A stretch of 9,928 bases of DNA from Desulfobacterales bacterium (GCA_013375385.1 JABXJY010000080.1:1-9928), one strand, 5' to 3'; shown: positions 1-7,761, counted from the first letter of the stretch. Numbers and translations: made by a program. Notes: generated by a model not told the origin, from the letters alone.

Positions 1-684
1 CAGGAAAGGCTCTTTATCATGGACGGTGATACCCTGATCATTCCCTATCCCCGTTTGATGTGGATTTTAGAACGGGTAAAGGAACATCTTCCATGGGTCA
101 AAAGGGTTGGCGTATATGCAAACACCAAAGGTATACGGATGAAGGGCGAGGAAGAATTGATCAGGTTGAAAGAGATGGGCTTGGGAATCGTCTATATGGG
201 TATAGAGACAGGCGACGACCAGACATTAGAGGCCATCAGAAAGGGAGCCAATTCCCAGAGAATTTTAGATATGGGTTTAAAGGTTAAAGGGGCAGGTATA
301 AAACTTTCTGTTACTGTTCTCTTAGGGATTGCTGGCAAGAAGAGGTCACTCATCCATGCCAGGGCAACAGGAGAGCTCCTCAGCGCAATGGATCCCGACT
401 ACGTTGGTGCCCTCACATTAATGATAATGCCTGGCACGCCCCTGTCAGATGATCTGTTATCTGGTAGATTTGAACTTCCCGATAACTTTGGGTTGCTCAT
501 GGAACTAAGAGAAATGATAGCCTCCACCGATCTTACCAGAGGCCTTTTCTTTTCCAATCATGCATCGAACTATCTGCCGGTCAAGGCCAGATACCCAGAA
601 GGGAAGAGACAGGCCCTTGATTTAATAGATATGGCCTTTCAGGGAAAGGTAGACCTCAGACCAGAGTGGATGAGGACGCTGTAG
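1..684 (+). CDS. Radical SAM family protein, 5'-truncated by the window edge
   Basis: The frame is open from base 1, so the ATG at 19 is an internal methionine and the gene begins outside the window; 227 residues are visible. They form the later part of a radical SAM TIM barrel. GIETG, the usual SAM-contacting strand motif, is at visible residues 67-71, followed by the typical sequence about repeated ions of the barrel and a MPGTPL segment near residues 143-148 seen in Elp3/HemN-like radical SAM enzymes. The cysteine triad that would ligate the [4Fe-4S] cluster lies upstream and cannot be seen. The substrate is unknown. The stop codon directly abuts the start of the guanylyltransferase gene, so it is probably cotranscribed with the GDP-mannose genes, but the sequence shows no functional link to sugar metabolism. 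Family confident, function not. Confidence 0.85.
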   Translation, partial: QERLFIMDGDTLIIPYPRLMWILERVKEHLPWVKRVGVYANTKGIRMKGEEELIRLKEMGLGIVYMGIETGDDQTLEAIRKGANSQRILDMGLKVKGAGIKLSVTVLLGIAGKKRSLIHARATGELLSAMDPDYVGALTLMIMPGTPLSDDLLSGRFELPDNFGLLMELREMIASTDLTRGLFFSNHASNYLPVKARYPEGKRQALDLIDMAFQGKVDLRPEWMRTL

Positions 685-1776
685 ATGATGAAATCAGGGA
701 TAGATGATCACCTCTATGCAGTGATAATGGCAGGGGGGAGTGGAACCAGATTCTGGCCGAGGAGCAGAACGGATAGACCAAAGCAACTCCTCAACATCAC
801 GGGAGACGAGATCCTCCTTAAGAAAACGATTGAGCTCATCAAACCCATTATACCTATCAGCAGGATCAAGATAGCAACCACCTTGTCCCAGGCAGATGCT
901 GTTCAGAGAACAGTTCCCGAGATATCAGGTGAAAGTATAATAGGTGAGCCCCTGGGGAAAAACACAGCCCCTGCCATCGGAACTTCCACCCTTTTTGTAG
1001 AAAGGGATGATCCAGATGCTATTATGATAGTCTTGCCTTCAGATCACTATATTGAGGATAAAGAGAAGTTTCATCAGAGAATTATGGCAGGTGCCTATCA
1101 GGCCTCACAAGGGGATTTTCTTGTTACCATCGGAATCCCCCCGAGGGGACCAGAGACTGGTTATGGTTATATAGAAGCTGGCACATTGATTGATAAAGAT
1201 AATGTAATATACGCTGTCAAATCCTTTCATGAGAAACCTGACATAAACACAGCCAGACGTTTTGTCAATCAGGGCAATTTTTTCTGGAATAGTGGCATCT
1301 TCATTGCGAAGGCCTCAACTATGCTCAGGGAGATCGCAGAGTACCTCCCCCATAACTATAGATGGCTTGTGAAAATAAGGTCGTCGCTGGGCAAGGATGA
1401 AGAATCAGGGGTAATCACGGAGGCCTACAAAGAAATGGAGGCCATCTCTATTGACTATGGTGTTATTGAGAAATCAAAGAATGTCCTCATGGTAGCGGGG
1501 GATTTTGGCTGGAGTGATGTGGGCTCCTGGCCATCTGCAGCTCAATACTGGCCTAGGGACAGGAATAACAATGCCTTCATCGGAGAGTTGATCAATCTTG
1601 ATTCTTCTCAATGCATTGTCTATTCTCCAAAAAAGCCGGTTGCACTCGTGGGGGCAGAGGATTTAGTTATTGTAGAGGAGGATGATGTGCTTTTGGTCTG
1701 CAAAAGGGAGAGGTCTCAGGATGTGAGAAAGCTTGTTGAGATACTAAAATCTCAGGGCCGGGATAAGATTTTGTAA
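685..1776 (+). CDS. manC: Mannose-1-phosphate guanylyltransferase (GDP-mannose pyrophosphorylase)
   Basis: A cytosolic nucleotidyltransferase that converts mannose 1-phosphate and GTP to GDP-mannose and pyrophosphate, the mannosyl donor for exopolysaccharide, LPS and glycoproteins. At 363 residues it is the short, single-domain form without the C-terminal cupin isomerase domain of bifunctional AlgA-type enzymes. Visible motifs in order: the nucleotide-binding loop GGSGTRFWP with PKQ (residues 17-34), EPLGKNTAPA (88-97), PSDH (118-121), PETGYGYI (156-163), EKP (183-185), WNSGIF (201-206), the mannose-enzyme signature IDYGVIEKS (256-264) and GWSDVGSW (275-282). The start at 685 follows the preceding TAG with no gap; a GAGG sits 9 bases upstream inside the previous gene, suggesting translational coupling. 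A second ATG follows immediately at 688. The next gene makes its substrate. Confidence 0.93.
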   Translation: MMKSGIDDHLYAVIMAGGSGTRFWPRSRTDRPKQLLNITGDEILLKKTIELIKPIIPISRIKIATTLSQADAVQRTVPEISGESIIGEPLGKNTAPAIGTSTLFVERDDPDAIMIVLPSDHYIEDKEKFHQRIMAGAYQASQGDFLVTIGIPPRGPETGYGYIEAGTLIDKDNVIYAVKSFHEKPDINTARRFVNQGNFFWNSGIFIAKASTMLREIAEYLPHNYRWLVKIRSSLGKDEESGVITEAYKEMEAISIDYGVIEKSKNVLMVAGDFGWSDVGSWPSAAQYWPRDRNNNAFIGELINLDSSQCIVYSPKKPVALVGAEDLVIVEEDDVLLVCKRERSQDVRKLVEILKSQGRDKIL

Positions 1777-1787
1777 AAGGAATAGAT

Positions 1788-3131
1788 ATGAACCCAGAGA
1801 TTTATAGAGAGTATGACATAAGGGGTGTAATAGGTGAAGACATTAGGGAAGATGAATTTATTGTTTTGGGAAAGGGATTCGGAACCTATTTCAACCGCAT
1901 AGGAAAAAGAAGAATTGCCTTGGGAAGGGACTGTAGGTTGAGCTCACCTAAGATAAGAGACGGGATGAGAGAGGGTCTTATATCCACTGGCTGTGATGTT
2001 GTTGATGTAGGTATTTGCCCCACTCCAACCCTTTATTTTGCTATCCGGCACCTCATGGCAGACGGGGGGGTTATGATTACGGCAAGTCATAATCCGCCCC
2101 ATTACAATGGCTTCAAGATATGCAGGGGTTTCGATACTATCTATGGGGAAGAGATTCAGGGCCTCAGAACGCTTATTGAAGCGGCGGATTTTGTGACAGG
2201 AAAAGGAACATATTCATCATATGAGATAATTGGACCATACATAGATATGATCACAGGGGATATCAAGGTAATCCCTGGGATCAGGGTAGGTTTTGATGCC
2301 GGTAATGGAACAGCAGGGCCGGTAGGGGTAAAGATTCTAAAATCCCTTGGCTGCGAAGTTTACGATCTCTATTGTGATATGGACGGTTCCTTTCCAAACC
2401 ATGAACCAGATCCTACGGTGCTGGATAATATGAAAGATCTCATTCAAGTGGTGAGAAGGCACAGCCTTAACCTCGGTATTGGTGTTGATGGGGATGGGGA
2501 CAGGGTTGGAGTGGTGGATGACTCAGGCACTATTGTATTTGGAGATATGCTTTTGCTTATTTTTTCAAGGGATATTTTGGCTGAACATCCTGGGGCAACT
2601 ATTATTTCTGAGGTTAAATGTTCAGACAGAATGTATAAAGACATTGAGGCTCACGGTGGAAATGCCATTATGTGGAAGACAGGGCATTCTCTGATAAAAA
2701 ACAAGATGAAGGAGAGCAAGGCCCTTCTGGCAGGAGAGATGAGTGGTCATATGTTCTTTGCCGATAGGTATTTTGGTTATGATGATGCCATCTATGCATC
2801 ATGCAGGCTGTTAGAGATATTATCCAAGACTGGCAAGTCAATTGACCAGCTTTTGGAAGATGTTCCAGAATCATATGCTACACCTGAAATTCGGGTAGAG
2901 TGCCCTGACGCCAAAAAGTTTGAGCTTGTAGATATGCTAAAAGATGAATTCAGCAAACGATATAAAATAATTGATGTTGATGGCGTCAGGATTGTCTTTG
3001 ATGATGGCTGGGGATTGGTGAGGGCCTCTAACACTCAACCTGTAATTGTGCTCAGGTTCGAGGCACAATCCAAAAGAAGGCTTGATGAAATCAGGGCCAT
3101 GATAGAAAGGGCTATCGAGAGATTCAGGTGA
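1788..3131 (+). CDS. manB: Phosphomannomutase/phosphoglucomutase
   Basis: An alpha-D-phosphohexomutase that interconverts mannose 6-phosphate and mannose 1-phosphate (often glucose phosphates too), feeding the guanylyltransferase encoded just upstream. The 447-residue length is normal for the AlgC/ManB family. All four family landmarks are present: catalytic phosphoserine loop TASHNP with Ser100; Mg-binding DGDGDR at 234-239; sugar-specificity loop GEMSGH at 316-321; and the phosphate-binding loop RASNTQP at 412-418. The start is well supported: AAAAGGA overlaps the previous stop and ends 6 bases before the ATG, with only 11 bases between genes. Specificity for mannose over glucose is inferred from the neighbour; the motifs do not separate the two. 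It is convergent with the cyclase gene, 41 bases away. Confidence 0.92.
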   Translation: MNPEIYREYDIRGVIGEDIREDEFIVLGKGFGTYFNRIGKRRIALGRDCRLSSPKIRDGMREGLISTGCDVVDVGICPTPTLYFAIRHLMADGGVMITASHNPPHYNGFKICRGFDTIYGEEIQGLRTLIEAADFVTGKGTYSSYEIIGPYIDMITGDIKVIPGIRVGFDAGNGTAGPVGVKILKSLGCEVYDLYCDMDGSFPNHEPDPTVLDNMKDLIQVVRRHSLNLGIGVDGDGDRVGVVDDSGTIVFGDMLLLIFSRDILAEHPGATIISEVKCSDRMYKDIEAHGGNAIMWKTGHSLIKNKMKESKALLAGEMSGHMFFADRYFGYDDAIYASCRLLEILSKTGKSIDQLLEDVPESYATPEIRVECPDAKKFELVDMLKDEFSKRYKIIDVDGVRIVFDDGWGLVRASNTQPVIVLRFEAQSKRRLDEIRAMIERAIERFR

Positions 3132-3172
3132 AAAAACAATTGAGAATTTCCCTGCCTGAAGATCTTTCCATC

Positions 3173-4279
3173 TCACCGTAGCACCTTATAACATATAACC
3201 GGCTCAGTCTTGTTTTTGATGAGCAGTTTAACCTTTTTTCGTATACGGAAAAAATCTTGGGTTTGGCGATATGTTTGCTCCCCGACAAATATTTCGCCAC
3301 CCTTTGCTATTTGCTCTAATCGTGCGGCAACATTGACGCTATCGCCTACGACCGTGTAGTCCACTCTATTCTCCGAGCCCACGTTTCCCACAATGGCGCT
3401 GCCCGTGTTGACCCCAATCCCTATCTCAAATGTCTCTTTATTGTGTTTGGCCCTTGCTTCCATCAGATCCTCTGTAGCATCCTGCATTTGTATGGCCGCT
3501 TGAACGGCATCGTGCGAAGCTCCATTTTCAGAGGGGATAAGTCCAAATACTGCCATAAGCTCATCCCCGATGAATTTGTCTAATGTGCCATTATTTCTAA
3601 AAATAACGTCTACCATGACCCCAAAGAATTGATTAAGCATAGATACCACTTCTTCAGCCTCCATCCTTTCGGAGATGGTGGTAAAAGACCTGATATCGGC
3701 AAAAAGAATGGTTACCTCCTTTCTTTCATTCTCAAGGAACACGCCATTCTTTGAATTAATTAACTTTTCCACGAGGTTATCTCCCACATATCGGCTCAAC
3801 CTGTATCGTAATTCTTCTTCTTCTTTTGCTTCCTTATGGGATAGAGAAATATCTCTGGCATAGATCATAAGCTGCACCGACTGCTCTTTAAGCTCCCTGT
3901 TAACGTCCTGTAGTTTTGTGTGAATGGAGTTGAAATGGCCGGCTATATCGTTCAACTCCTGATCGGCCTTGATCCGGATGGGTTCGGTCTTTTCCCCCGC
4001 TTCAACAATACCTGTCTCTATGGACAGGTTGGCAAGTTGATCGGCAGACCTCCTCAAGAGACAAAAGCCTGTTAGAATAGAAAAGAGGATCACTCCAGAA
4101 AGGACAAGGAGAGCCTCTGTGTCTACCAATCTTATTTTTTCATAGACGGCCAGATAGATGACCAGGAGAAAAGGGACGATCCCCAGCAAAACCAAAACAA
4201 TGCGCGTTTTCCCATAGAAACTGTTGGAGTTGTGATAATTGGATTTCATCACTGATACTATTAGAGATTCCCTGGGCAT
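3173..4279 (-). CDS. Membrane-anchored class III adenylate cyclase with HAMP-like linker
   Basis: Predicted to make cAMP from ATP at the inner face of the membrane. In order (368 residues): a short basic N-terminus, two membrane helices (about 27-46 and 56-75) separated by only some ten residues, a HAMP-like linker (about 76-130), a coiled segment rich in Glu and Lys (130-160), and a class III catalytic domain (about 185-368). The full catalytic set is visible: metal aspartates Asp195 (FADIRSFT) and Asp239 (KFIGDE), adenine-selecting Lys235 and Asp307 (VDYT), and transition-state Asn316 and Arg320 (NVAAR). The Lys/Asp pair predicts adenylate rather than guanylate cyclase. There is no periplasmic sensor domain. 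The start at 4279 overlaps the PilZ gene by 19 bases and has AAGGG about 11 bases upstream. The alternative ATG at 4249 would avoid the overlap but has no good ribosome-binding site. Last gene of the signalling operon. Confidence 0.9.
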   Translation of the reverse strand: MPRESLIVSVMKSNYHNSNSFYGKTRIVLVLLGIVPFLLVIYLAVYEKIRLVDTEALLVLSGVILFSILTGFCLLRRSADQLANLSIETGIVEAGEKTEPIRIKADQELNDIAGHFNSIHTKLQDVNRELKEQSVQLMIYARDISLSHKEAKEEEELRYRLSRYVGDNLVEKLINSKNGVFLENERKEVTILFADIRSFTTISERMEAEEVVSMLNQFFGVMVDVIFRNNGTLDKFIGDELMAVFGLIPSENGASHDAVQAAIQMQDATEDLMEARAKHNKETFEIGIGVNTGSAIVGNVGSENRVDYTVVGDSVNVAARLEQIAKGGEIFVGEQTYRQTQDFFRIRKKVKLLIKNKTEPVICYKVLR

Positions 4280-4656
4280 TCCTTGTGGTTCCCTTGTGTT
4301 TTGACATCAGCTCTTTCAAAATACAACGAGGCGTCAAACTTGACTGCTATGCCCGCTCCTCGAGTTTTTTCGCCAATGCCTGAATTGCTGGATGGATCTA
4401 TCCGGACAACAGTTGCCTTTCCTTTCATACGGGCCTTCACTATGTCGGTACCAGTCAAGAAAACGGTCATCTCCAGTTGCTGGCCTGTAAAATATTTGCC
4501 GGCTTGTTGGGTTATGAACTGAGCGCCTCCTCCAGAGATATTGCTTAAGACTGTCTTCTCACTGTATTTTCTTCCTTCACTGTCTTGGGCAGCCACTTCG
4601 ATCTCAAATTCAATTGGAAAACGATCAAAATCTCTTCTGTCAGATTTATTATTCAT
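4261..4656 (-). CDS. PilZ domain protein, putative c-di-GMP receptor
   Basis: A 131-residue single-domain protein matching the PilZ fold. The c-di-GMP-binding signature is complete: an N-terminal RxxxR (Arg8 to Arg12, within DRRDFDR) followed by NxSxxG (Asn39, Ser41, Gly44 in NISGGG). A family-typical central barrel runs through a QLEMTVFL strand and a GAGIAVKF strand near the end. It is expected to be soluble and to change conformation or partner on binding c-di-GMP; no output domain is attached, so it probably acts on another protein. Its ATG overlaps the stop of a 56-codon upstream gene (ATGA) and its own ribosome site is weak (AAAGA), suggesting coupled translation. Its end overlaps the cyclase start. 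That position makes the cyclase a natural candidate partner, but this is inference. Confidence 0.88.
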   Translation of the reverse strand: MNNKSDRRDFDRFPIEFEIEVAAQDSEGRKYSEKTVLSNISGGGAQFITQQAGKYFTGQQLEMTVFLTGTDIVKARMKGKATVVRIDPSSNSGIGEKTRGAGIAVKFDASLYFERADVKTQGNHKECPGNL

Positions 4657-4823
4657 TCTTTACTGGAGGCAGAACCAGACGAACATTCATCTTTTGCCCT
4701 ATCCCGTTCCCCTTTGTTTTTCAAAATGTTATCTGTATTTTCCAGGAAAACCTCAACTACAGGGAGATCAAAATGCTGCCCGGGCTCAATTTCTGAAACT
4801 GGAAGAAGAGTTTTTGTTTCCAT
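4653..4823 (-). CDS. Small hypothetical protein, 56 aa, translationally coupled to PilZ gene
   Basis: I do not recognise the family. The frame begins with ATG at 4823, with AGGG 9 bases upstream, and ends in TGA at 4655-4653, which overlaps the PilZ ATG as ATGA. An in-frame stop lies eight codons upstream, so it is not the tail of a longer gene. The product starts METKTLLPVSEIEPG, continues with a hydrophobic DLPVVEVFL segment (about residues 19-27) and finishes with a charged and serine-rich tail; there is no membrane helix or signal peptide and a single cysteine (residue 47). The evidence that it is real is the good ribosome site, the exact stop-start overlap, and its position in an otherwise empty 230-base gap of an operon. 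It could be a partner or chaperone of the PilZ protein, or a leader that couples translation. Confidence 0.6.
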   Translation of the reverse strand: METKTLLPVSEIEPGQHFDLPVVEVFLENTDNILKNKGERDRAKDECSSGSASSKE

Positions 4824-4886
4824 CAAAGGATTCCCTAGACTCTATTGGTGACCTTCTTTAGATATTGTTGAATTCCAGAAAACTTA

Positions 4887-5252
4887 CTATCCAAGAACTT
4901 CTTCCGTCTTCTTTATCAATTCCAAAGGACTGAAGGGTTTGATAAAATAGTGGTCTGCACCAGCGTCAACCCCCTTTTCCCAGTCGGCCTTTTGACCTTT
5001 GGCAGTCAACATAATTATGGTGCAGTCTTTGGTTTCCGGGTCATTTTTTAGGGCACGGGTAGCCTCAAACCCATCCATGCCTCCTGGCATCATAATGTCC
5101 ATGATGATCAGGTCAGCTTTTTCTGCCCTGGCTATTTCAATGGCCTCCTCTCCGCTTTCCGCCTGGAAGACCTGGTAATCCTCTGATCTAAGGGTCACCC
5201 CAACAAGGTCTCTTACCTCCACCTGATCATCTACTATCAGGATCTTTTTCAT
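4887..5252 (-). CDS. Single-domain response regulator (CheY-like receiver)
   Basis: A 121-residue stand-alone receiver with no output domain. The phosphorylation machinery is complete: acidic pair Asp8-Asp9, phospho-acceptor Asp52 (MDIMMPGG), Thr83 (MLTAKG) and Lys105 (IKPF), with aromatic Tyr102 and Phe103 nearby. A very strong Shine-Dalgarno (GGGAGGT, 8 bases before ATG) fixes the start. It lies 67 bases downstream of the four-PAS histidine kinase, in the same direction, and is likely one of its phosphorylation targets. Without an output domain it must act by protein contact, as a phosphorelay intermediate or as a phosphate sink for the kinase. The specific partner cannot be read from sequence. 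Confidence 0.93.
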   Translation of the reverse strand: MKKILIVDDQVEVRDLVGVTLRSEDYQVFQAESGEEAIEIARAEKADLIIMDIMMPGGMDGFEATRALKNDPETKDCTIIMLTAKGQKADWEKGVDAGADHYFIKPFSPLELIKKTEEVLG

Positions 5253-5270
5253 CTCTCTGCACCTCCCTTA

Positions 5271-5319
5271 TGATTTCGGATTGCTTGATCATTTCCAATT
5301 TCCTCCGCATTCCGCAATC
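5271..5319. repeat. Interspersed repeat copy 1, in the kinase-regulator gap
   Basis: On the + strand this stretch begins TGATTTCGGA and ends TCCGCATTCCGCAATC (5304-5319), the same two blocks in the same order and orientation as copy 2 inside the kinase gene at 5565-5618. The middle differs. It fills the spacer between the kinase stop codon (5320-5322) and the ribosome site of the response regulator almost exactly. Confidence 0.65.
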
Positions 5320-7761
5320 CTATACCGGTATCATAAACCTCACCGTTGTCCCTTTGGCCAGCTTACTCTCCACCCAAACCTTTCCTCCATGGGCCTCCAC
5401 AAGGTTCTTGACAATGCTCATGCCCAACCCAGTCCCTGGAACAGCCGTATTGGAGGCATCAGCACGGTAGAATCTATCGAATATCCTTTTGACCTGCCCC
5501 GGAGTCATCCCTATGCCCTGATCCTCGATGGAAATCTGATATTCCATTGAGGATTTCTGATTTCTGATTTCGGAGTGTGCGGAATGTTCGGTTTCGAATT
5601 GTTCCGCATTCCGCAATCGCAAATCCGACATCGTTAGACCACCGGTGACCCGGATCAAGCCACCCTCGGGAGAATACTTGACGGCATTGCTAAGAACATT
5701 TTCTAACACCTGACCTATTTTTTCCTTATCCACCATCACTTCCGCAGATTCTTCTGGCAAGACCACCTCAAAGATATGTCTTGGGGACTGTTCCTGAAAA
5801 TAGGGGACTACGTCGTTGATGATGCGAGCAATGTTGCAGGGGACTTTCTTCAAGGAGAACCCCAGGGCGGACTCGATACGGGAAATATCCAAAAGATCGG
5901 TGATAATATTGACCAGATTCACAGACTGTTTGTTGATGTAAGAGAGAAACTTCCTTTTCTCTTCCCCTTTGATATCGTCCCTTGTCAAGAGAATCTCCGA
6001 AAACCCCCGGATGGCGGTTAGGGGAGTTCTGAGTTCATGTGCTGCGGTAGAGATAAATTCGGTTTTCATCCGGTCCACTTCACGCTCGTCAGTCACATCA
6101 TGCATAATGGTTACAATACAAGTTTCCTCACCACTCTTACCTTGAATCACTGAAGTCCTGGCACGCATAATTCTTGAAGGTTTTGTATCCTTCCCCGGCA
6201 ATTCAAAATCAAACTGGTACCCGGTCTCCTTCTTATCCAGGGTGGTGTTTATCCGGTTTCTGAGGGTGTTTTCTTGGATGGCAAAATCGACGGGACGATC
6301 AATTACCTCGCTAGAGCAGACGCCCAGCAGATCCTCAGCAGCCCGGTTCACCAAAATAATCCTGTTATTTATATCGGTAACGATCAAACCGTCGGCAACA
6401 GACTTAAGGATACCATTGATTCTGTCCCTTGCCTCTTCTGCCTCATACAGGGCGTGATTAAGTCTCCTGGTTCTTACTTCCACCATACGCTCCAGGTTTT
6501 TAGAATACTCCTTTATTTTCTCATCCGCTCGTTTGTGCTTAGTGATGTCGCGAATGATACCCTGGTATCCCAAAATGCTTCCGTTATTCGCCAGCCGCAC
6601 AGTCGCAGTGAGCAGGCACTCCATCTCTGTTCCATCCTTCTTGCGCAGCTTCAGTTCATAGTCTCTCACAGATCCCTTTTGCTCTATCTCCTTCTGAAAG
6701 CTTGGTCGGTCATCCGGATTAGCATATGTTTCCTGGACCTTCAGATCTGTTATCTCTTCTCTGGTATAGCCAAAGAGATCCAAAAAGGATTGGTTGATGT
6801 AACCAAAATTGCCTTCCCGGGAGGTAATATAGATCGCATCTCTGGACTGCTCGAAGAGACTGCGGTAACGTTCTTCGCTTTTCCGCAGAGCCTCTTCGGC
6901 CAGCTTCTGTTCAGTTATATCGCGCGCGATACCCTGAACCGCATAAGGATTCCCTTTTTTGTAAATAAGGGATGCTTCAGTAACGACCCATACATAACTA
7001 CCATCCTTTTTTTTCAATTTGAATTCTGTAGGTGTTTTTTGAAGGCCTGTTTGTAGAATCTCTTCAAGATTTCTAGATGCTGTGGGCAACTCTTCCTCTC
7101 CAATAAATGAATAGAAATCGAGGGAAGGGATTTCTTCTCTTGTATATCCAAGCAAATTCAGAGCGGCATCGTTGGCATCTACAAACCGGCCTTCAAAATC
7201 GTGTAAATATACACAGGAAAGAGTCCGGTCAAAAAGCCCCTTATAGCGTTCTTCGCTCTCCCGTAGCGCCTCTTCTGCTTGTTTGCGCTCCGTGATATCC
7301 CGCACGACACCACGGAATCCAATCGGCTGACCTGTGGAGTCCCGCATCAGGGAAGCAGACATCTCAAGAACCCTCGTGCTCCCGTTTTTTGTGATGATTT
7401 CGTAGTCCATTATCCTTTCAGGTTTTCCTGTCCGATAGATTTTGTTAAAGACCTGATACATCCTCTTGGCGGTTTGCGGGGTGGTATACTCTCGGTTGTT
7501 CATGCCCATTAATTCGCCTGGAAGGAATCCTGTTATTTTGCACAATGAGTCATTGAAAAAAGTCATGTTCCCAGCAAGGTCAACCTCAAAGTACCCTTCT
7601 TCAATGCCTTCAAGAATGGTGCGGTATTTTTCCTCGCTCTCCCGCAGCGCCTCCTCCGCCCGCTTGCGCTCGGCTTCTGATTTTTCCAATTCAGCTATCC
7701 GCTGGTGTAATACATCCAATTCATTTATGAGTTGCTCTTTGGGCTTCTCTTCATCTCTCAT
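5320..7761 (-). CDS. Soluble four-PAS hybrid-free sensor histidine kinase
   Basis: An 813-residue sensor kinase with no membrane helix or signal peptide, so it should sense a cytoplasmic signal. Order: N-terminal coiled coil (about 1-45), PAS1 (45-155), PAS2 (170-280), PAS3 (295-405), a helical linker (410-448), PAS4 (449-555), a HisKA dimerisation domain with phospho-accepting His575 (AAHELRTP), and a HATPase domain with N-box Asn688/Asn692, DQGIGM (747-752), FDRFYR (761-766) and GTGLG (776-780). PAS linkers share the RDITE-K-AEEALRESEERY type repeat. No receiver domain is fused. The start is supported by AAGG 8 to 9 bases upstream. Oddity: residues about 710-740, between the GGLIRV strand and the YQISIEDQG strand, are encoded by an interspersed DNA repeat and look like an in-frame insertion. 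It is the first gene after the sigma-54 promoter; ligands of the PAS domains are unknown. Confidence 0.95.
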   Translation of the reverse strand: MRDEEKPKEQLINELDVLHQRIAELEKSEAERKRAEEALRESEEKYRTILEGIEEGYFEVDLAGNMTFFNDSLCKITGFLPGELMGMNNREYTTPQTAKRMYQVFNKIYRTGKPERIMDYEIITKNGSTRVLEMSASLMRDSTGQPIGFRGVVRDITERKQAEEALRESEERYKGLFDRTLSCVYLHDFEGRFVDANDAALNLLGYTREEIPSLDFYSFIGEEELPTASRNLEEILQTGLQKTPTEFKLKKKDGSYVWVVTEASLIYKKGNPYAVQGIARDITEQKLAEEALRKSEERYRSLFEQSRDAIYITSREGNFGYINQSFLDLFGYTREEITDLKVQETYANPDDRPSFQKEIEQKGSVRDYELKLRKKDGTEMECLLTATVRLANNGSILGYQGIIRDITKHKRADEKIKEYSKNLERMVEVRTRRLNHALYEAEEARDRINGILKSVADGLIVTDINNRIILVNRAAEDLLGVCSSEVIDRPVDFAIQENTLRNRINTTLDKKETGYQFDFELPGKDTKPSRIMRARTSVIQGKSGEETCIVTIMHDVTDEREVDRMKTEFISTAAHELRTPLTAIRGFSEILLTRDDIKGEEKRKFLSYINKQSVNLVNIITDLLDISRIESALGFSLKKVPCNIARIINDVVPYFQEQSPRHIFEVVLPEESAEVMVDKEKIGQVLENVLSNAVKYSPEGGLIRVTGGLTMSDLRLRNAEQFETEHSAHSEIRNQKSSMEYQISIEDQGIGMTPGQVKRIFDRFYRADASNTAVPGTGLGMSIVKNLVEAHGGKVWVESKLAKGTTVRFMIPV
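5553..5618. repeat. Interspersed repeat copy 2, inside the kinase ATPase domain
   Basis: On the + strand, three tandem ATTTC(T/G)G-type units (5553-5574) ending TGATTTCGGA lead into an inverted repeat TGCGGAATG (5578-5586) / CATTCCGCA (5607-5615) with a 20-base loop. The end, TCCGCATTCCGCAATC (5603-5618), is identical to the end of copy 1. Read on the - strand in the kinase frame it gives an Arg/Asn/Glu/Ser-rich stretch including LRLRNAEQ and SEIRNQKSS, unlike the surrounding ATPase sequence. Confidence 0.7.
6873..7671. repeat. Three DNA repeats encoding PAS-PAS linker helices
   Basis: About 39 bases recur at 7633-7671, 7251-7290 and 6873-6910, each encoding a (K/R)-AEEALR-SEE(K/R)Y linker at a PAS boundary of the kinase. 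The first two share long blocks such as TCGCTCTCCCG and AGCGCCTC. They mark internal duplication of PAS units or gene conversion between linkers; they are not mobile elements. Confidence 0.7.

Noticed and set aside
3123..3177. Possible bidirectional terminator between the convergent mutase and cyclase genes (TTCAGG/CCTGAA)
   Set aside because: The stem is only 6 bp with a 26-base loop and the A/T run lies inside the loop, so it does not fit an intrinsic terminator.
4541..4861. + strand open frame of 106 codons across the PilZ upstream gap
   Set aside because: It is antisense to the PilZ start and the 56-codon gene, which has the better ribosome site and operon fit.
6274..7056. Long 260-codon open frame on the + strand opposite the kinase
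   Set aside because: It is antisense to PAS and linker coding sequence, has no ribosome site of note and its product is low-quality; it is a shadow of the kinase frame.
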